The position numbers and the translations under genes are program-made. The notes under the pieces are model-generated. The model saw only the letters and a list, made by a program, of their open reading frames with translations, did not search any database and had not been told where the DNA came from. From positions 1-64,000 of the forward strand of contig NZ_VUOB01000011.1 of NCBI RefSeq assembly GCF_008386585.1: DNA of 64,000 nt, read 5' to 3'. Of this stretch, positions 5,827 through 14,578 are shown one piece after another. The stretch comes from Solihabitans fulvus. GTDB lineage: Bacteria > Actinomycetota > Actinomycetes > Mycobacteriales > Pseudonocardiaceae. Every line of letters begins with the position of its first letter. The stretch's first letter is position 1.

Positions 5827-8550
5827 GTGTGCTCTCATAGACGCGTGTCTGCGCCTGTCCGTACCGGAGCGCGGCGCAAGACTCGCGGAACGCTCACTGT
5901 TGCGGAGGCGACCGATCAGGCTCGCGAGCTGCATCGACGAGCCCTGCAAGCTGCGTCGTCCGCCAAGCAAGCCGAAGCGATCCGCATCATGCGACGCGCG
6001 CTCGGCCTGCTCGACTCGGCGCGCCTTGCTGGAGACAGCGACCTTGCCAGAGACCGCAACCTGGCCGGAGACAGCGACATCGAGTGGCGCCGAATGCGAA
6101 TTCGCCTGCTGCTGTCGTTGGCGTTGTCAGTGGGCGAGACGGGCAGCATGGCCGACGGTATGGCCGGCCTCAACGTCGCGCGCCAGGAGATCCAGGACCT
6201 TCCCGACGGGTTGGTGCGCTCGGAGCTGACGGGGTTTCTCGACCACAACCACGCGGTGTTGGTGGGTCGGGCCGGCCGTCACGAGGAAAGCGTCGCGCTA
6301 CTCGACTCGGCCATCGAGCACGAGGAACAGTGCCTCGCCGGCGGCACGGACGATCCGGCGAAACTGACCGAGGCACTGATCGCGTCCCTGGTGTGCAGGG
6401 GCCTGATGTACTCCTACCTCGGCCGTCCCGGCCCGGCGAGGCCGGACCTCAACAGGGCGACCGCGCTTGCGGTGCAACACAAGCTGCCGATGAGCGCGGC
6501 TTTCGCCAGTCACATCCTCGGCAATCTCGAGAAGCGCGTCGGTGACGTTCCCGAGGCGTTGCGCAACTACGACGAAGCCGAGCGGGTCTACAAGGATCTC
6601 GCCCCCGGCATGGTGTCCCGGCTCAGGCTGGACCAGGCCGAGGCGCTGCTCATGGCCGGACTCGCCGACGAGGCCGGCAGGCATCTGGACGAAGTGCTTC
6701 CCGAGATGTACAAGCAGCGCATCGGCCAGGACCTCGGCGAGGCCGAGTTGTTCCGCGCGGCAGCCGCCCTGCTGGACGGCGAACCTGGCAAGGCGCGACG
6801 GATGTCCGCGTCGGCGCGCCGACGGCTGCTCAGGCGAGGCAGCGAGTCATACGCCGCGATCGCCGCGCTGATCGGCCTCCGAGTGGACACCACGCAGGCA
6901 CTGGTGACGGGCAAGGTGCCGGCATCCCTTCCCGCGAAGGCACTGCGGATCGCCGACCAACTGGCCACGTTGCGGCTGCCCGATGAGGCCGCGCTTGCCC
7001 GCCTGTTGGCCGTCCGGATGGAACTGCACCGCAAGCGTCCGGACAAGGCGGACGCCCTCCTCGGTGGTGTGCCGGCGCCGCGCCGCATCACCCCCATCGA
7101 CCACCGGATGCTGCTGCGCCTGTGCAAGGCCGAACTGGCGGTAGCCCAGGGCGACCAGCGCGCCGCGCTGCGGCAGGCGCGGGCCGGGCTGACCGAGCTG
7201 GACCGCGTCCGGGACCGCATGGGCGGGCTGGAGCTGGTCTCCGGCACCGCCCTGCACGGCCGCGAACTCGGCGAACTCGCCGTGCAGCTCGTGCTCGACG
7301 GCGGCAGTTCGGCCTCGGACGCGCGCCGCCTGTTCGACTGGCTGGAACGCACCCGCGCGCAGACCTACCGCTACGAACCGGTGTCGGCCACCGAGGACCC
7401 GCAGCTGGCCGAGCGGATCGCGGAGATCCGGCACCTCAGCCGCGCGCTCCAGCAGGCGCGCCTCGACGGCGGCCCGACCGCCGAGCTGAACGCCAGGTAC
7501 ATGGTGCGCCAGCGCGAGGCGCGCAGGATGGACTGGCACATCAACCGTTGGGGCCGTTCCCGTTCGGTGGCCAGCATCGCCGAGGTGAGCGGGCGGCTCG
7601 CCGGCCATGCGCTGGTCAGCTTCGCCGCCTCGGGGGACTCGATGGTCGCGGTCGTGGTCGTCGAGGGACGCGTGCGGATGGTGCGGCTCGGCTCGGCCAC
7701 CGAGGCGGCAGAGCAGGCGCGCAGACTGCACGCCGACCTCGACGCGCTCGCGCCTGACCACCTGCCGGAGATGCTGGTGCAGGTCGTGTCGGCCTCCGCG
7801 CAGCGCCAGGCCGACCTGCTGGACATCCAGCTGCTGCGGCCGCTTGCCGGGCTGCTCGGCGACCGGGACGTGGTGATCGTGCCGACCGGCGCGCTGTACG
7901 CGGTTCCGTGGGGCGTGCTGCCCTCGCTGCGCTCGCGGCCGACCGTCGTCGCGCCGTCGGCGACGGCGTGGCTGGCCGCGACGAACGCGGAGCACGCGGC
8001 CGGACCGCGCAACGGCGCCGTCGTGCTGGTGCGCGGCCCCGGCCTGGACGCGGCGGTCGGCGAGATCGACAAGTTGGCCGCACACCACCGAACCGCCGTG
8101 CAGCTGCCGGCCGAGAGCGCCACGGTCGAGACGGTGCTCGCCGCGTTGGACGGCGCGGAACTGGCGCACATCGCCGCGCACGGCGCCCACGAGCCGGAGA
8201 ACGCGCTGTTCTCCCGGCTGGAACTGGTGGACGGCTTCCTGTTCGCGCACGAGACCGCCCGGCTGCGCCGCGCGCCGCGCCAGGTCGTGCTGGCCGCGTG
8301 CGAGCTGGCGCTGAACCGGATCCGGCCGGGGGACGAGGCGTTGGGCTTCGCGGGCGCGCTGTTGGCCAGCGGGGCCAACACCGTTGTCGCGGCGACGAGT
8401 CGGGTCGGCGACGAACCCGCCGCCGCCGCGATGGACGACTACCACCGCGCTCTGGCGAGCGGCGCGTCCCCGGCCGTCGCGCTCGCCGAGGCTGTGGCGG
8501 CCGATCCGCTGCGCCGGCCGTTCGTGGGTCTCGGTTGCGGTGGTGTGTGA
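5827..8550 (+). CDS. TPR repeat protein with C-terminal CHAT (caspase-like) domain
   Basis: About 907 residues. The first roughly 450 are helical repeats of TPR type (for example ELHRRALQAASSAKQAEAI and AFASHILGNLEKRVGDVPEA). The C-terminal roughly 280 form a CHAT domain. The caspase-like dyad looks intact: His785 in LAHIAAHGAHEP and Cys825 in VVLAACELALNR, matching the family HG and SACE positions. CHAT proteins are cysteine proteases or protease-like signalling proteins; TPRs usually bind the trigger or substrate. The start is uncertain: GTG 5827 and GTG 5845 both lack a ribosome site, so a leaderless message is possible. It sits 102 bases after the small acidic protein gene, its most likely partner. 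Confidence 0.9.
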   Translation: MCSHRRVSAPVRTGARRKTRGTLTVAEATDQARELHRRALQAASSAKQAEAIRIMRRALGLLDSARLAGDSDLARDRNLAGDSDIEWRRMRIRLLLSLALSVGETGSMADGMAGLNVARQEIQDLPDGLVRSELTGFLDHNHAVLVGRAGRHEESVALLDSAIEHEEQCLAGGTDDPAKLTEALIASLVCRGLMYSYLGRPGPARPDLNRATALAVQHKLPMSAAFASHILGNLEKRVGDVPEALRNYDEAERVYKDLAPGMVSRLRLDQAEALLMAGLADEAGRHLDEVLPEMYKQRIGQDLGEAELFRAAAALLDGEPGKARRMSASARRRLLRRGSESYAAIAALIGLRVDTTQALVTGKVPASLPAKALRIADQLATLRLPDEAALARLLAVRMELHRKRPDKADALLGGVPAPRRITPIDHRMLLRLCKAELAVAQGDQRAALRQARAGLTELDRVRDRMGGLELVSGTALHGRELGELAVQLVLDGGSSASDARRLFDWLERTRAQTYRYEPVSATEDPQLAERIAEIRHLSRALQQARLDGGPTAELNARYMVRQREARRMDWHINRWGRSRSVASIAEVSGRLAGHALVSFAASGDSMVAVVVVEGRVRMVRLGSATEAAEQARRLHADLDALAPDHLPEMLVQVVSASAQRQADLLDIQLLRPLAGLLGDRDVVIVPTGALYAVPWGVLPSLRSRPTVVAPSATAWLAATNAEHAAGPRNGAVVLVRGPGLDAAVGEIDKLAAHHRTAVQLPAESATVETVLAALDGAELAHIAAHGAHEPENALFSRLELVDGFLFAHETARLRRAPRQVVLAACELALNRIRPGDEALGFAGALLASGANTVVAATSRVGDEPAAAAMDDYHRALASGASPAVALAEAVAADPLRRPFVGLGCGGV

Positions 8551-8608
8551 GCTGACGGGCGAGCCGGGCGCGTTTCTGGCGCACTGACAGGAGAGACGGC
8601 CGTCGCCG

Positions 8609-9091
8609 TCATCCCCGCGCGCCGAGGGACACCGTGACGTGGCCCTCGGCCGCCTCCTCGACGCGCACCTGCGTCCTGCCTCGGTTGGCCACCTCGATCT
8701 GGTATTGCGGCGAGCCGTAGGGTACGTCGCTGACCGAGATGGCGAAGGTGCAGGACACCGACGCGGCCGGGCCCGTCGCCGTGCCCCTGCCGAGGATGCC
8801 GCTCGCCACCGGGATTCCCTTGGTGCCGTACACGGTGACCGGTGCGCCCTGGCGGATGTCGCCGTAGCTGCCCTCGCCCTCGCAGGCCTCGCCGGTGGAC
8901 CTGGCCGAACCGGAGGCGAGGGCCACGCTGCCGGACAGCGTGAAGCAGTCGTCGTCGCCGACCACCGAGATCGTCAGCCAGACGACGACGGCGACCATGG
9001 CGACACATCCGATGATCATGCCCCTTTCGCCCACCCTGATGGGGATCGCGGTCGACGCACGGTTCGACCCGGGTAACAGGGGTTGACGCAC
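8609..9091 (-). CDS. Membrane-anchored hypothetical protein
   Basis: A 160-residue protein with a basic N-terminus (about 1-24), one hydrophobic segment (about 25-46, IIGCVAMVAVVVWLTISVV) and an extracytoplasmic part of about 110 residues. That part has three Cys (CFTLSG, ACEGEG, SCTFAI) and a beta-rich, Gly/Ser/Thr-rich composition. I do not recognise a family. GTG 9091 has GGGAG five bases upstream. It converges on the CHAT gene (58-base gap) and lies downstream of the LRR gene on the same strand. Confidence 0.75.
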   Translation of the reverse strand: MRQPLLPGSNRASTAIPIRVGERGMIIGCVAMVAVVVWLTISVVGDDDCFTLSGSVALASGSARSTGEACEGEGSYGDIRQGAPVTVYGTKGIPVASGILGRGTATGPAASVSCTFAISVSDVPYGSPQYQIEVANRGRTQVRVEEAAEGHVTVSLGARG

Positions 9092-9261
9092 TGGTGCTCC
9101 CTCGATTGCCTCGACGGACGACGCGGCTCTCTCTCCGCATCGACACGAAACCGTTGTCCGTTACGGACTTCCACGCAGCTCAACCGACAAAACCGGGCCC
9201 TGGCAGCAACTATGCGATTTCCGCGCGGTCACTTTCGCACTGCGGCCGGTGTTGGTGAGTT
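9092..9261. promoter_or_regulatory. Intergenic region with palindrome GTCCG-TTA-CGGAC
   Basis: 170 bases between the LRR gene and the membrane-anchored protein gene. A perfect inverted repeat GTCCG-TTA-CGGAC lies at 9156-9168, about 65 bases before the GTG 9091 start. It could be an operator; nothing else is recognisable. Confidence 0.3.
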
Positions 9262-10209
9262 TCAAAGCAGGACCACGCAGTCACGGTTCGCCAGATCGGC
9301 CAGCCAGTTCGGCCTGCGCAGCTCCCGGTTCCACCTGAGGTCGAGTTTCTCCAGTGCTGGCAGGGAATTCAGGCCGCTCGGCAGGTCCCGCAGCCGGTTG
9401 TTGCGCAGATCGAGGTGCGTGAGCCCGGTCAACGTGCCGATGGAGTCCGGCAGTTCGGTCACCGCGTTGTCGCGCAGACTGAGGCGGCTGAGCCTGCCGA
9501 GTTCGCCGATCGAGTCGGGCAGCCCGGTGACCCGGTTGGCCCGAAGATCCAGTTCGCGCAACTGGCCAAGCCTGCCGATCGAGTCCGGCAGCGCGGTCAG
9601 CGCGTTGTTGCACAGGTGCAGTTCGCGCAGCAGGCCCAGCTCGCCGATCGACGGCGGCAGCTCGGCGATCGCGTTGTCGTACAAGCGAAGTTCGTGCAGG
9701 CCGCGCAGATCTCCCAGCTCCTCCGGCAGGCTGACCAACCGGTTGTCGGCGATGTTGAGATAGCCGAGTCGGGACAGCCGGCACAGTGCCGCCGGTACTG
9801 AACTGAGCCGGTTGTCGCTCAGGTACAGGTAGCGGTCCAGCCCGGTCAGCTCGGTGATCGCGGAGGGCAGCTCGGTCAACGCGTTGTGGCCGAGGTCGAG
9901 GGTGTGCAGGTGGGTGAGGCGGCCGAGCTGCGCGGACACGTCGGTCAGCCGGTTGTCCGCGAGGTTCAGCGAGCGCAGTTCGGTCAGCCGCCACAACGAG
10001 TCCGGCAGCTCGGCCAGCTCGTTGCGGTACATGGTCAGGTGCCGCAGCCGGCCGAGCGAACCGATGCTGTCGGGCAGTGCGGTGAGCCGGTTGCCGTCCA
10101 GGTCGAGGCTCCTGAGCGCGCCGAGATCGCCCAACCACGGTGGCAGCTCGGTGAGTCCGTGGTCGCGCAGCGACAGTTCGGTGCGGGTGGACGTGTCGGG
10201 GTCCGGCAT
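9262..10209 (-). CDS. Leucine-rich repeat protein
   Basis: About 315 residues made almost wholly of 23-residue leucine-rich repeats of the pattern LxxLxLxxNxLTxLPDSIGxLxxL. About 12 copies run from residue 15 to 290, ending in LEKLDLRWNREL and a short C-cap. There is no signal peptide or membrane segment, so it is probably a cytoplasmic protein-binding scaffold. The repeat is the bacterial/plant PIRL-ROC style (LPxxIG). ATG 10209 follows a weak GGGTGA; GTG 10215 in the same frame is an alternative. The DNA also repeats every 69 bases, so copy number may vary between strains. Confidence 0.9.
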   Translation of the reverse strand: MPDPDTSTRTELSLRDHGLTELPPWLGDLGALRSLDLDGNRLTALPDSIGSLGRLRHLTMYRNELAELPDSLWRLTELRSLNLADNRLTDVSAQLGRLTHLHTLDLGHNALTELPSAITELTGLDRYLYLSDNRLSSVPAALCRLSRLGYLNIADNRLVSLPEELGDLRGLHELRLYDNAIAELPPSIGELGLLRELHLCNNALTALPDSIGRLGQLRELDLRANRVTGLPDSIGELGRLSRLSLRDNAVTELPDSIGTLTGLTHLDLRNNRLRDLPSGLNSLPALEKLDLRWNRELRRPNWLADLANRDCVVLL

Positions 10210-10260
10210 GATCACCCGAAGACCGTACTGGGTGGACGGTGTCGCGCGTCCGGGGTCTGG

Positions 10261-11964
10261 TCAGTCGCTTCGGTGTCGCCCGAGGCGCAGCGACGACTCC
10301 GCTTCCTGCCGGGTCCGCTCCAGCATGTGCGGATAGTGCAGGTCGAAGGCGGGCCGCTCGGAACGGATCCTTGGCAGCTCGGTGAAGTTGTGCCTCGGCG
10401 GCGGGCAGGAGGTCGCCCACTCCAGCGAGTTGCCGAAGCCCCACGGGTCGTCCACCTCGACGACGTCGCCGTACCGGTAGCTGCGGAAAACGTTCCAGAT
10501 AAAAGGAATCACCGACGCGCCGAGCACGAACGAGCCGATCGTGGAGACCGTGTTCAGCAAGGTGAAGCCGTCGGTCGGCAGGTAGTCCGCGTAGCGGCGC
10601 GGCATGCCCTGGTTGCCGAGCCAGTGCTGCACCAGGAAGGTCGTGTGGAACCCGACGAAGGTCGTCCAGAAGTGCAGCCTGCCAAGGGGCTCGTTCATCA
10701 TCCGGCCGGTCATCTTGGGGAACCAGAAGTAGATGCCGGCGTACGTGGCGAACACGATGGTGCCGAACAGCACGTAGTGGAAGTGCGCCACCACGAAGTA
10801 CGTGTCCGAGACGTGGAAGTCGACGGCGGGCGCGGCAAGCAGCACGCCGGTCAGGCCGCCGAACAGGAACGTGACGAGGAAGCCGATGCTGAACAGCATC
10901 GGGGTCTCGAACGTCAGCTGGCCGCGCCACATCGTGCCGATCCAGTTGAAGAACTTGATGCCGGTCGGCACGGCGATCAGGAACGTCATGATCGAGAAGA
11001 ACGGCAGCAGCACCGCGCCGGTCGCGTACATGTGGTGCGCCCACACGGCGATGGACAGCGCGCCGATCGAGAGCGTGGCGAAGATCAGCCCCTTGTAGCC
11101 GAACAGCGGTTTCCGGCTGAACACCGGGAAGATCTCCGAGACGATGCCGAAGAAGGGCAACGCGACGATGTAGACCTCCGGATGGCCGAAGAACCAGAAC
11201 AGGTGCTGCCAGAGGATCACGCCGCCGTTGGCCGGGTCGAAGGCGTGCGCGCCGAGGTGCCGGTCGGCCTCCATGCCCATCAGCGCCGCGGTGAGAATGG
11301 GGAACGCCAACAGGATCAGGATGCTGGTCACCAGGATGTTCCAGGTGAAGATGGGCATCCGGAACATGGTCATGCCTGGCGCGCGCAGGCAGACGATCGT
11401 GGTGGTCATGTTGACCGCGCCGAGAATGGTGCCGAGGCCGCTGACGATCAAGCCGGTCGCCCACAGGTCGGCGCCGAGGCCGGGGCTGTGCACCATGTCG
11501 TTGAGCGGGGCGTAGGCGAACCAGCCGAAGTCGGCCGCGCCGCCGGGCATCAGGAATCCGGACAGGACGATCAGCCCGCCGAACAGGAACAGCCAGTAGG
11601 AGAAGGCGTTCAGCCGGGGGAACGCGACGTCGGGCGAGCCGATCTGAAGCGGCAGAATGTAGTTGGCGAAGCCGAACAGGATCGGCGTCGCGTACAGCAG
11701 CAGCATCAGCGTGCCGTGCATGGTGAACAGCTGGTTGTACTGCTCCTGGGACAGGAACTGGAGGCCGGGGCGGGCCAGTTCCGCCCGCATCAGCATCGCC
11801 ATCGCGCCGCCGACCAGGAAGAAGCCGAACGACGTGACGAGGTAGAGGATCCCGATCTGCTTGGGATCCGTGGTGCGCAACAGCCCGAGCAGCACCGAGC
11901 CCTTGGGTCTGCGCCGCGCCGCCCCCGGATGCGGAACGATCGGTGTCGGGGACAGCGTGCTCAT
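10261..11964 (-). CDS. ctaD: Cytochrome c oxidase subunit I (aa3 type)
   Basis: A 567-residue membrane protein of the heme-copper oxidase family, with about 12 membrane segments. Signature motifs are present: [14 protein letters not shown] (low-spin heme His), GHPEVYI (CuB His and the cross-linked Tyr), HHMY and [10 protein letters not shown] (heme and CuB ligands). It reduces O2 to water and pumps protons in the plasma membrane. ATG 11964 has GAGGAGGG five bases upstream. No other cox genes are nearby; in actinobacteria ctaD is commonly unlinked to ctaC-ctaE-qcrCAB. The C-terminus lies 51 bases upstream of the LRR gene. Confidence 0.97.
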   Translation of the reverse strand: MSTLSPTPIVPHPGAARRRPKGSVLLGLLRTTDPKQIGILYLVTSFGFFLVGGAMAMLMRAELARPGLQFLSQEQYNQLFTMHGTLMLLLYATPILFGFANYILPLQIGSPDVAFPRLNAFSYWLFLFGGLIVLSGFLMPGGAADFGWFAYAPLNDMVHSPGLGADLWATGLIVSGLGTILGAVNMTTTIVCLRAPGMTMFRMPIFTWNILVTSILILLAFPILTAALMGMEADRHLGAHAFDPANGGVILWQHLFWFFGHPEVYIVALPFFGIVSEIFPVFSRKPLFGYKGLIFATLSIGALSIAVWAHHMYATGAVLLPFFSIMTFLIAVPTGIKFFNWIGTMWRGQLTFETPMLFSIGFLVTFLFGGLTGVLLAAPAVDFHVSDTYFVVAHFHYVLFGTIVFATYAGIYFWFPKMTGRMMNEPLGRLHFWTTFVGFHTTFLVQHWLGNQGMPRRYADYLPTDGFTLLNTVSTIGSFVLGASVIPFIWNVFRSYRYGDVVEVDDPWGFGNSLEWATSCPPPRHNFTELPRIRSERPAFDLHYPHMLERTRQEAESSLRLGRHRSD

Positions 11965-12081
11965 CCGACCCTCCTCGCGTCGCCGAGGTGCGGCTCGACC
12001 TACCGCGTCAGCCGGCGAACCGCCGCGGGCGGGTCATTGGGCATCCATGGTCCACCTGTCGAGGTGCCGTGGCAACAGAGC

Positions 12082-12123
12082 CACCCGGCCCCCTTCACTC
12101 GATCGGGTGAAGGGGGCCGGGTG
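12082..12123. terminator. Strong stem-loop terminator downstream of the GNAT gene
   Basis: A perfect 17-bp stem: 12082-12098 pairs with 12107-12123 around an eight-base loop. It lies 41 bases after the GNAT stop, 118 bases before the ctaD start on the same strand, and insulates ctaD. It has no T-tract, as is usual at high GC. Confidence 0.85.
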
Positions 12124-12163
12124 TTCAGGGCCGTGCCGAGCGTCGGTGCGGGACGGCGGACGG

Positions 12164-13144
12164 CTACTCCGCCGACTCGGACAACACCTCGTCGGGCAAC
12201 GCCTCTACTGACTCGGACAACACCAGGCGCACCGCGAAGTTGCGGTACCCGGCGCGTTCGAACGCCGCCGCCATCGGCAGGTTGGTGGTGTCGGTGTCGG
12301 CCGCGATGCGCTCCGCGCCGCCCTCGGCGAGGCTGCGGGTGATCTCGCCGAGCAGGTCATCGACGTAGCCCCGGCCGCGGAACTCGGGCAGCACGCCGAG
12401 ATAGCCGACCACCGGGCCGCTGCCGTTGGCCGACGGGATGGCCAGTCCGGCGAGCCGGCCGTCCGGTGTGTAAGCGAGCCGCCACCAGTCCCGCTCGCCG
12501 GGCATGCTCAGGTAGATCCCCATGTCGTCGCGCGCCTGCCGTTCGGCGTCGATCGTGGCGAGTTCCCGGCGGGTGGCGTGATCCAGGCTGCCCACGGCGA
12601 TCCGGCGGAACACCGACACCATCACCTCGTCGTCCGGCTCGGCCCGGAACTCCAGCCGATCTGAGGCGGCCGGCACGCCGACCTCGGGTGTCCACTCGAA
12701 CCGGAGCCGTTCCAGCTCGTCGGTGAGGCCGACGCGTGCGGCGATCTCCCGTCGCCAGTCGACGGCCGCGGCGACGGCCGGGTCCTCGCGCCAGCCGTTG
12801 GGCAGGAAGATGTGGAAAGCCGGCAGTTCCGGCACGCCCCGCTCGCGGAAGGCGCGGTGCGCCGCGTCGAGCAGTTCGGCGGCGAGGCCGGCCCGATCGG
12901 TGACGGACTCGTGCACGTAGACGCAGTCCAGGGCGCGCGGGTGTTCCTCGTCGGGGAAGCCCCACCAGACGGCGCGGGCCAAGATCCGGTCGCCGTCCTC
13001 GGCGATCCAGGTCCTCTCCGGACGGTAGCCGCCGTCGGCGAGGTTGATGCGGTAGCGGTCAGGCTTCGCCCAGCTGATGGGCTCGGTGACGGTGCAGGTG
13101 AGAACGCGGTCGAGATCGGACTCGACCGTGGGACGAAACAGCAA
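12164..13144 (-). CDS. GNAT family N-acetyltransferase
   Basis: 326 residues containing two GNAT-like halves. The N-terminal half opens with LFRPTVESDLDRVL, the usual beta1-alpha1 start. The C-terminal half has the acetyl-CoA binding motif VVGYLGVLPEFRGRGYVDDLLGE (Q/RxxGxG/A type) and ends with FERAGYRNFAVRLVL. The substrate cannot be told. I place the start at TTG 13144 because GGAGG lies six bases upstream and the product then begins like other GNATs; a longer open frame upstream has no ribosome site and unlikely composition. The gene is followed by a strong terminator. Confidence 0.85.
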   Translation of the reverse strand: MLFRPTVESDLDRVLTCTVTEPISWAKPDRYRINLADGGYRPERTWIAEDGDRILARAVWWGFPDEEHPRALDCVYVHESVTDRAGLAAELLDAAHRAFRERGVPELPAFHIFLPNGWREDPAVAAAVDWRREIAARVGLTDELERLRFEWTPEVGVPAASDRLEFRAEPDDEVMVSVFRRIAVGSLDHATRRELATIDAERQARDDMGIYLSMPGERDWWRLAYTPDGRLAGLAIPSANGSGPVVGYLGVLPEFRGRGYVDDLLGEITRSLAEGGAERIAADTDTTNLPMAAAFERAGYRNFAVRLVLSESVEALPDEVLSESAE

Positions 13145-13185
13145 GGATTCCTCCGGGGAGTGACACGGAGGCGCGTCCGGCTCGG

Positions 13186-13239
13186 TCAGTTGGCTGACGC
13201 GAGGCGACTCGGAAGCGCCGGGCAGTGAGTGCGGAACAT
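13186..13239 (-). CDS. Possible 17-residue leader peptide upstream of the GNAT gene
   Basis: ATG 13239 has GGGAGG seven bases upstream and encodes MFRTHCPALPSRLASAN followed by TGA. The frame ends 41 bases before the GNAT TTG start. The good ribosome site and position suggest an upstream open reading frame that could control GNAT translation or transcription. There is no conservation evidence available here, so it remains a candidate. Confidence 0.35.
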   Translation of the reverse strand: MFRTHCPALPSRLASAN

Positions 13240-13319
13240 GTCGGTGCCTCCCTTCAACTCGACCAACTCGATGCGGTGGACCATAGGCAGCCCCAAATCG
13301 CCCTGTCAAGGGCACTTCG

Positions 13320-13340
13320 CCCGATCTCGACAAGATCGGG
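13320..13340. promoter_or_regulatory. Perfect inverted repeat CCCGATCT-N5-AGATCGGG
   Basis: An 8-bp perfect dyad with a five-base centre in the GNAT-pntAA divergent region. It could be an operator or a small stem-loop; it has no T-tract. Confidence 0.35.
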
Positions 13341-13412
13341 GATTCGGCCTCGGGCGAGTTGGCGGGGCTCGCTGAGATGATCGGCGGACGGCCGTCTGGT
13401 GCAGTACGAAAG

Positions 13413-13424
13413 TAGTGTGTACTA
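13413..13424 (+). promoter_or_regulatory. Palindrome TAGT-GTGT-ACTA upstream of pntAA
   Basis: A short perfect dyad ending 31 bases before the pntAA GTG start, within a second, wider dyad AGTAC/GTACT (13403-13423). The position suits a repressor or activator site for the pnt operon. Confidence 0.3.
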
Positions 13425-13455
13425 GATCACAATCAGTGGACTACCGTGATCCATT

Positions 13456-14574
13456 GTGCGAATTGGAATACCGGAGGAGACCCGGCCGACCGAGCGCCGG
13501 GTGGCCTGCACACCCGACACCGTCACCATGCTGGTCGGCGCGGGGCTGGACGTGGTGGTGCAGGCCGGCGCCGGGCGGCACGCCTATGCCGCCGACGACG
13601 CCTACGAGGCCGCCGGGGCGACCGTGGTCACCGACGATCCGACCGGCGACACCGAGGCCGTCGCGTCAGTGCAGCCGCCCGAGCTCGCGGCGGCGGCCCG
13701 GTTGCGCGAGGGCGATGTCACGATCAGCTTCCTGTCCCCGTCAGCCGAACCGGACCTGGTGCGCGTGCTGCGCGATCGCCGCGTCACGTCCTTCAGCCTC
13801 GACCTGCTGCCGAGAATCACCAGGGCGCAGGGCATGGACGCGTTGTCCTCGCAGGCACTGGTGGCCGGCTACCGCGCCGCGCTGGTCGCCGCCGAGCGGC
13901 TGCCGAGGTTCTTCCCGATGTTCACCACCGCGGCCGGCACGGTCCGGCCGGCCAGGGTCCTGGTGCTCGGCGCCGGTGTCGCCGGACTACAGGCGATCGC
14001 CACGGCCCGCAGGCTCGGCGCGGTCGTGGAGGCGTACGACGTCAGGGCCGCGGCCGCCGAGGAGGTCCGCAGCCTCGGCGCGCGGTTCCTCGAACTCGGG
14101 CTGGAGACGCAGCAGGGCGCGGGCGGCTACGCGACCGCCCAGTCGGAGGAGTTCCTTGACCGGCAACGGGAACTCATCGGGGAGCACGTCGCCGCGTCGG
14201 ACGTGGTGATCGCCACCGCGGCCGTGCCGGGTCGGCGGGCTCCCGTGCTAGTCACCAGGGACATGCTCAAGACGATGCCGGCGGGCTCGGTCGTGGTCGA
14301 CCTCGCGGCCGAGTCCGGCGGCAACTGCGCGGCCTCGGTCGCCGGCGAGGAGACCTGGCACGGCGACGTGCTGGTGTACGGCGCGCGCAACCTGCCAAGC
14401 TCGATGCCCATGCACGCCAGCAGGCTCTACGCCCGCAACGTGGCGAACCTGGTGCTGCTGATGACCAAGGACGGCCGGATCGCGCCCGATCTCGGCGACG
14501 AGGTGCTGGCGGGTTGCTGCCTCACGCACGACGGCGAGATCCGCCACGCACCGACCAGGGAACTGTTGGGGTGA
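13456..14574 (+). CDS. pntAA: NAD(P) transhydrogenase subunit alpha part 1
   Basis: A 372-residue NAD(H)-binding subunit of the proton-translocating transhydrogenase. It starts RIGIPEETRPTERRVACTP as in alanine dehydrogenase/PntA proteins. It has a Rossmann motif VLVLGAGVAGLQAIATARRLG with acidic residue in EAYDVR, and the VATAAVPGRRAPVLV and MPAGSVVVDLA signatures. The enzyme couples hydride transfer from NADH to NADP+ with proton flow and supplies NADPH. The GTG start has no clear ribosome site, so the message may be leaderless. It is the first gene of a tight three-gene operon, with a four-base gap to pntAB. Confidence 0.96.
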   Translation: MRIGIPEETRPTERRVACTPDTVTMLVGAGLDVVVQAGAGRHAYAADDAYEAAGATVVTDDPTGDTEAVASVQPPELAAAARLREGDVTISFLSPSAEPDLVRVLRDRRVTSFSLDLLPRITRAQGMDALSSQALVAGYRAALVAAERLPRFFPMFTTAAGTVRPARVLVLGAGVAGLQAIATARRLGAVVEAYDVRAAAAEEVRSLGARFLELGLETQQGAGGYATAQSEEFLDRQRELIGEHVAASDVVIATAAVPGRRAPVLVTRDMLKTMPAGSVVVDLAAESGGNCAASVAGEETWHGDVLVYGARNLPSSMPMHASRLYARNVANLVLLMTKDGRIAPDLGDEVLAGCCLTHDGEIRHAPTRELLG

Positions 14575-14578
14575 CGCG

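Larger units (their letters stand above)
13145..13455. other. Intergenic region between the GNAT gene and pntAA
   Basis: About 310 bases that hold both divergent promoters. Recognisable elements are a possible leader-peptide reading frame (13186-13239, minus), a perfect 8-bp stem CCCGATCT/AGATCGGG (13320-13340), and a palindrome TAGT-GTGT-ACTA (13413-13424), 31 bases before the pntAA start. Confidence 0.45.

Noticed and set aside
9281..12342. Long open frames on both strands in other phases of the LRR and ctaD genes
   Set aside because: They are shadows of ctaD and of the regular LRR coding sequence; the translated products are low-complexity Arg/Gly/Glu strings.
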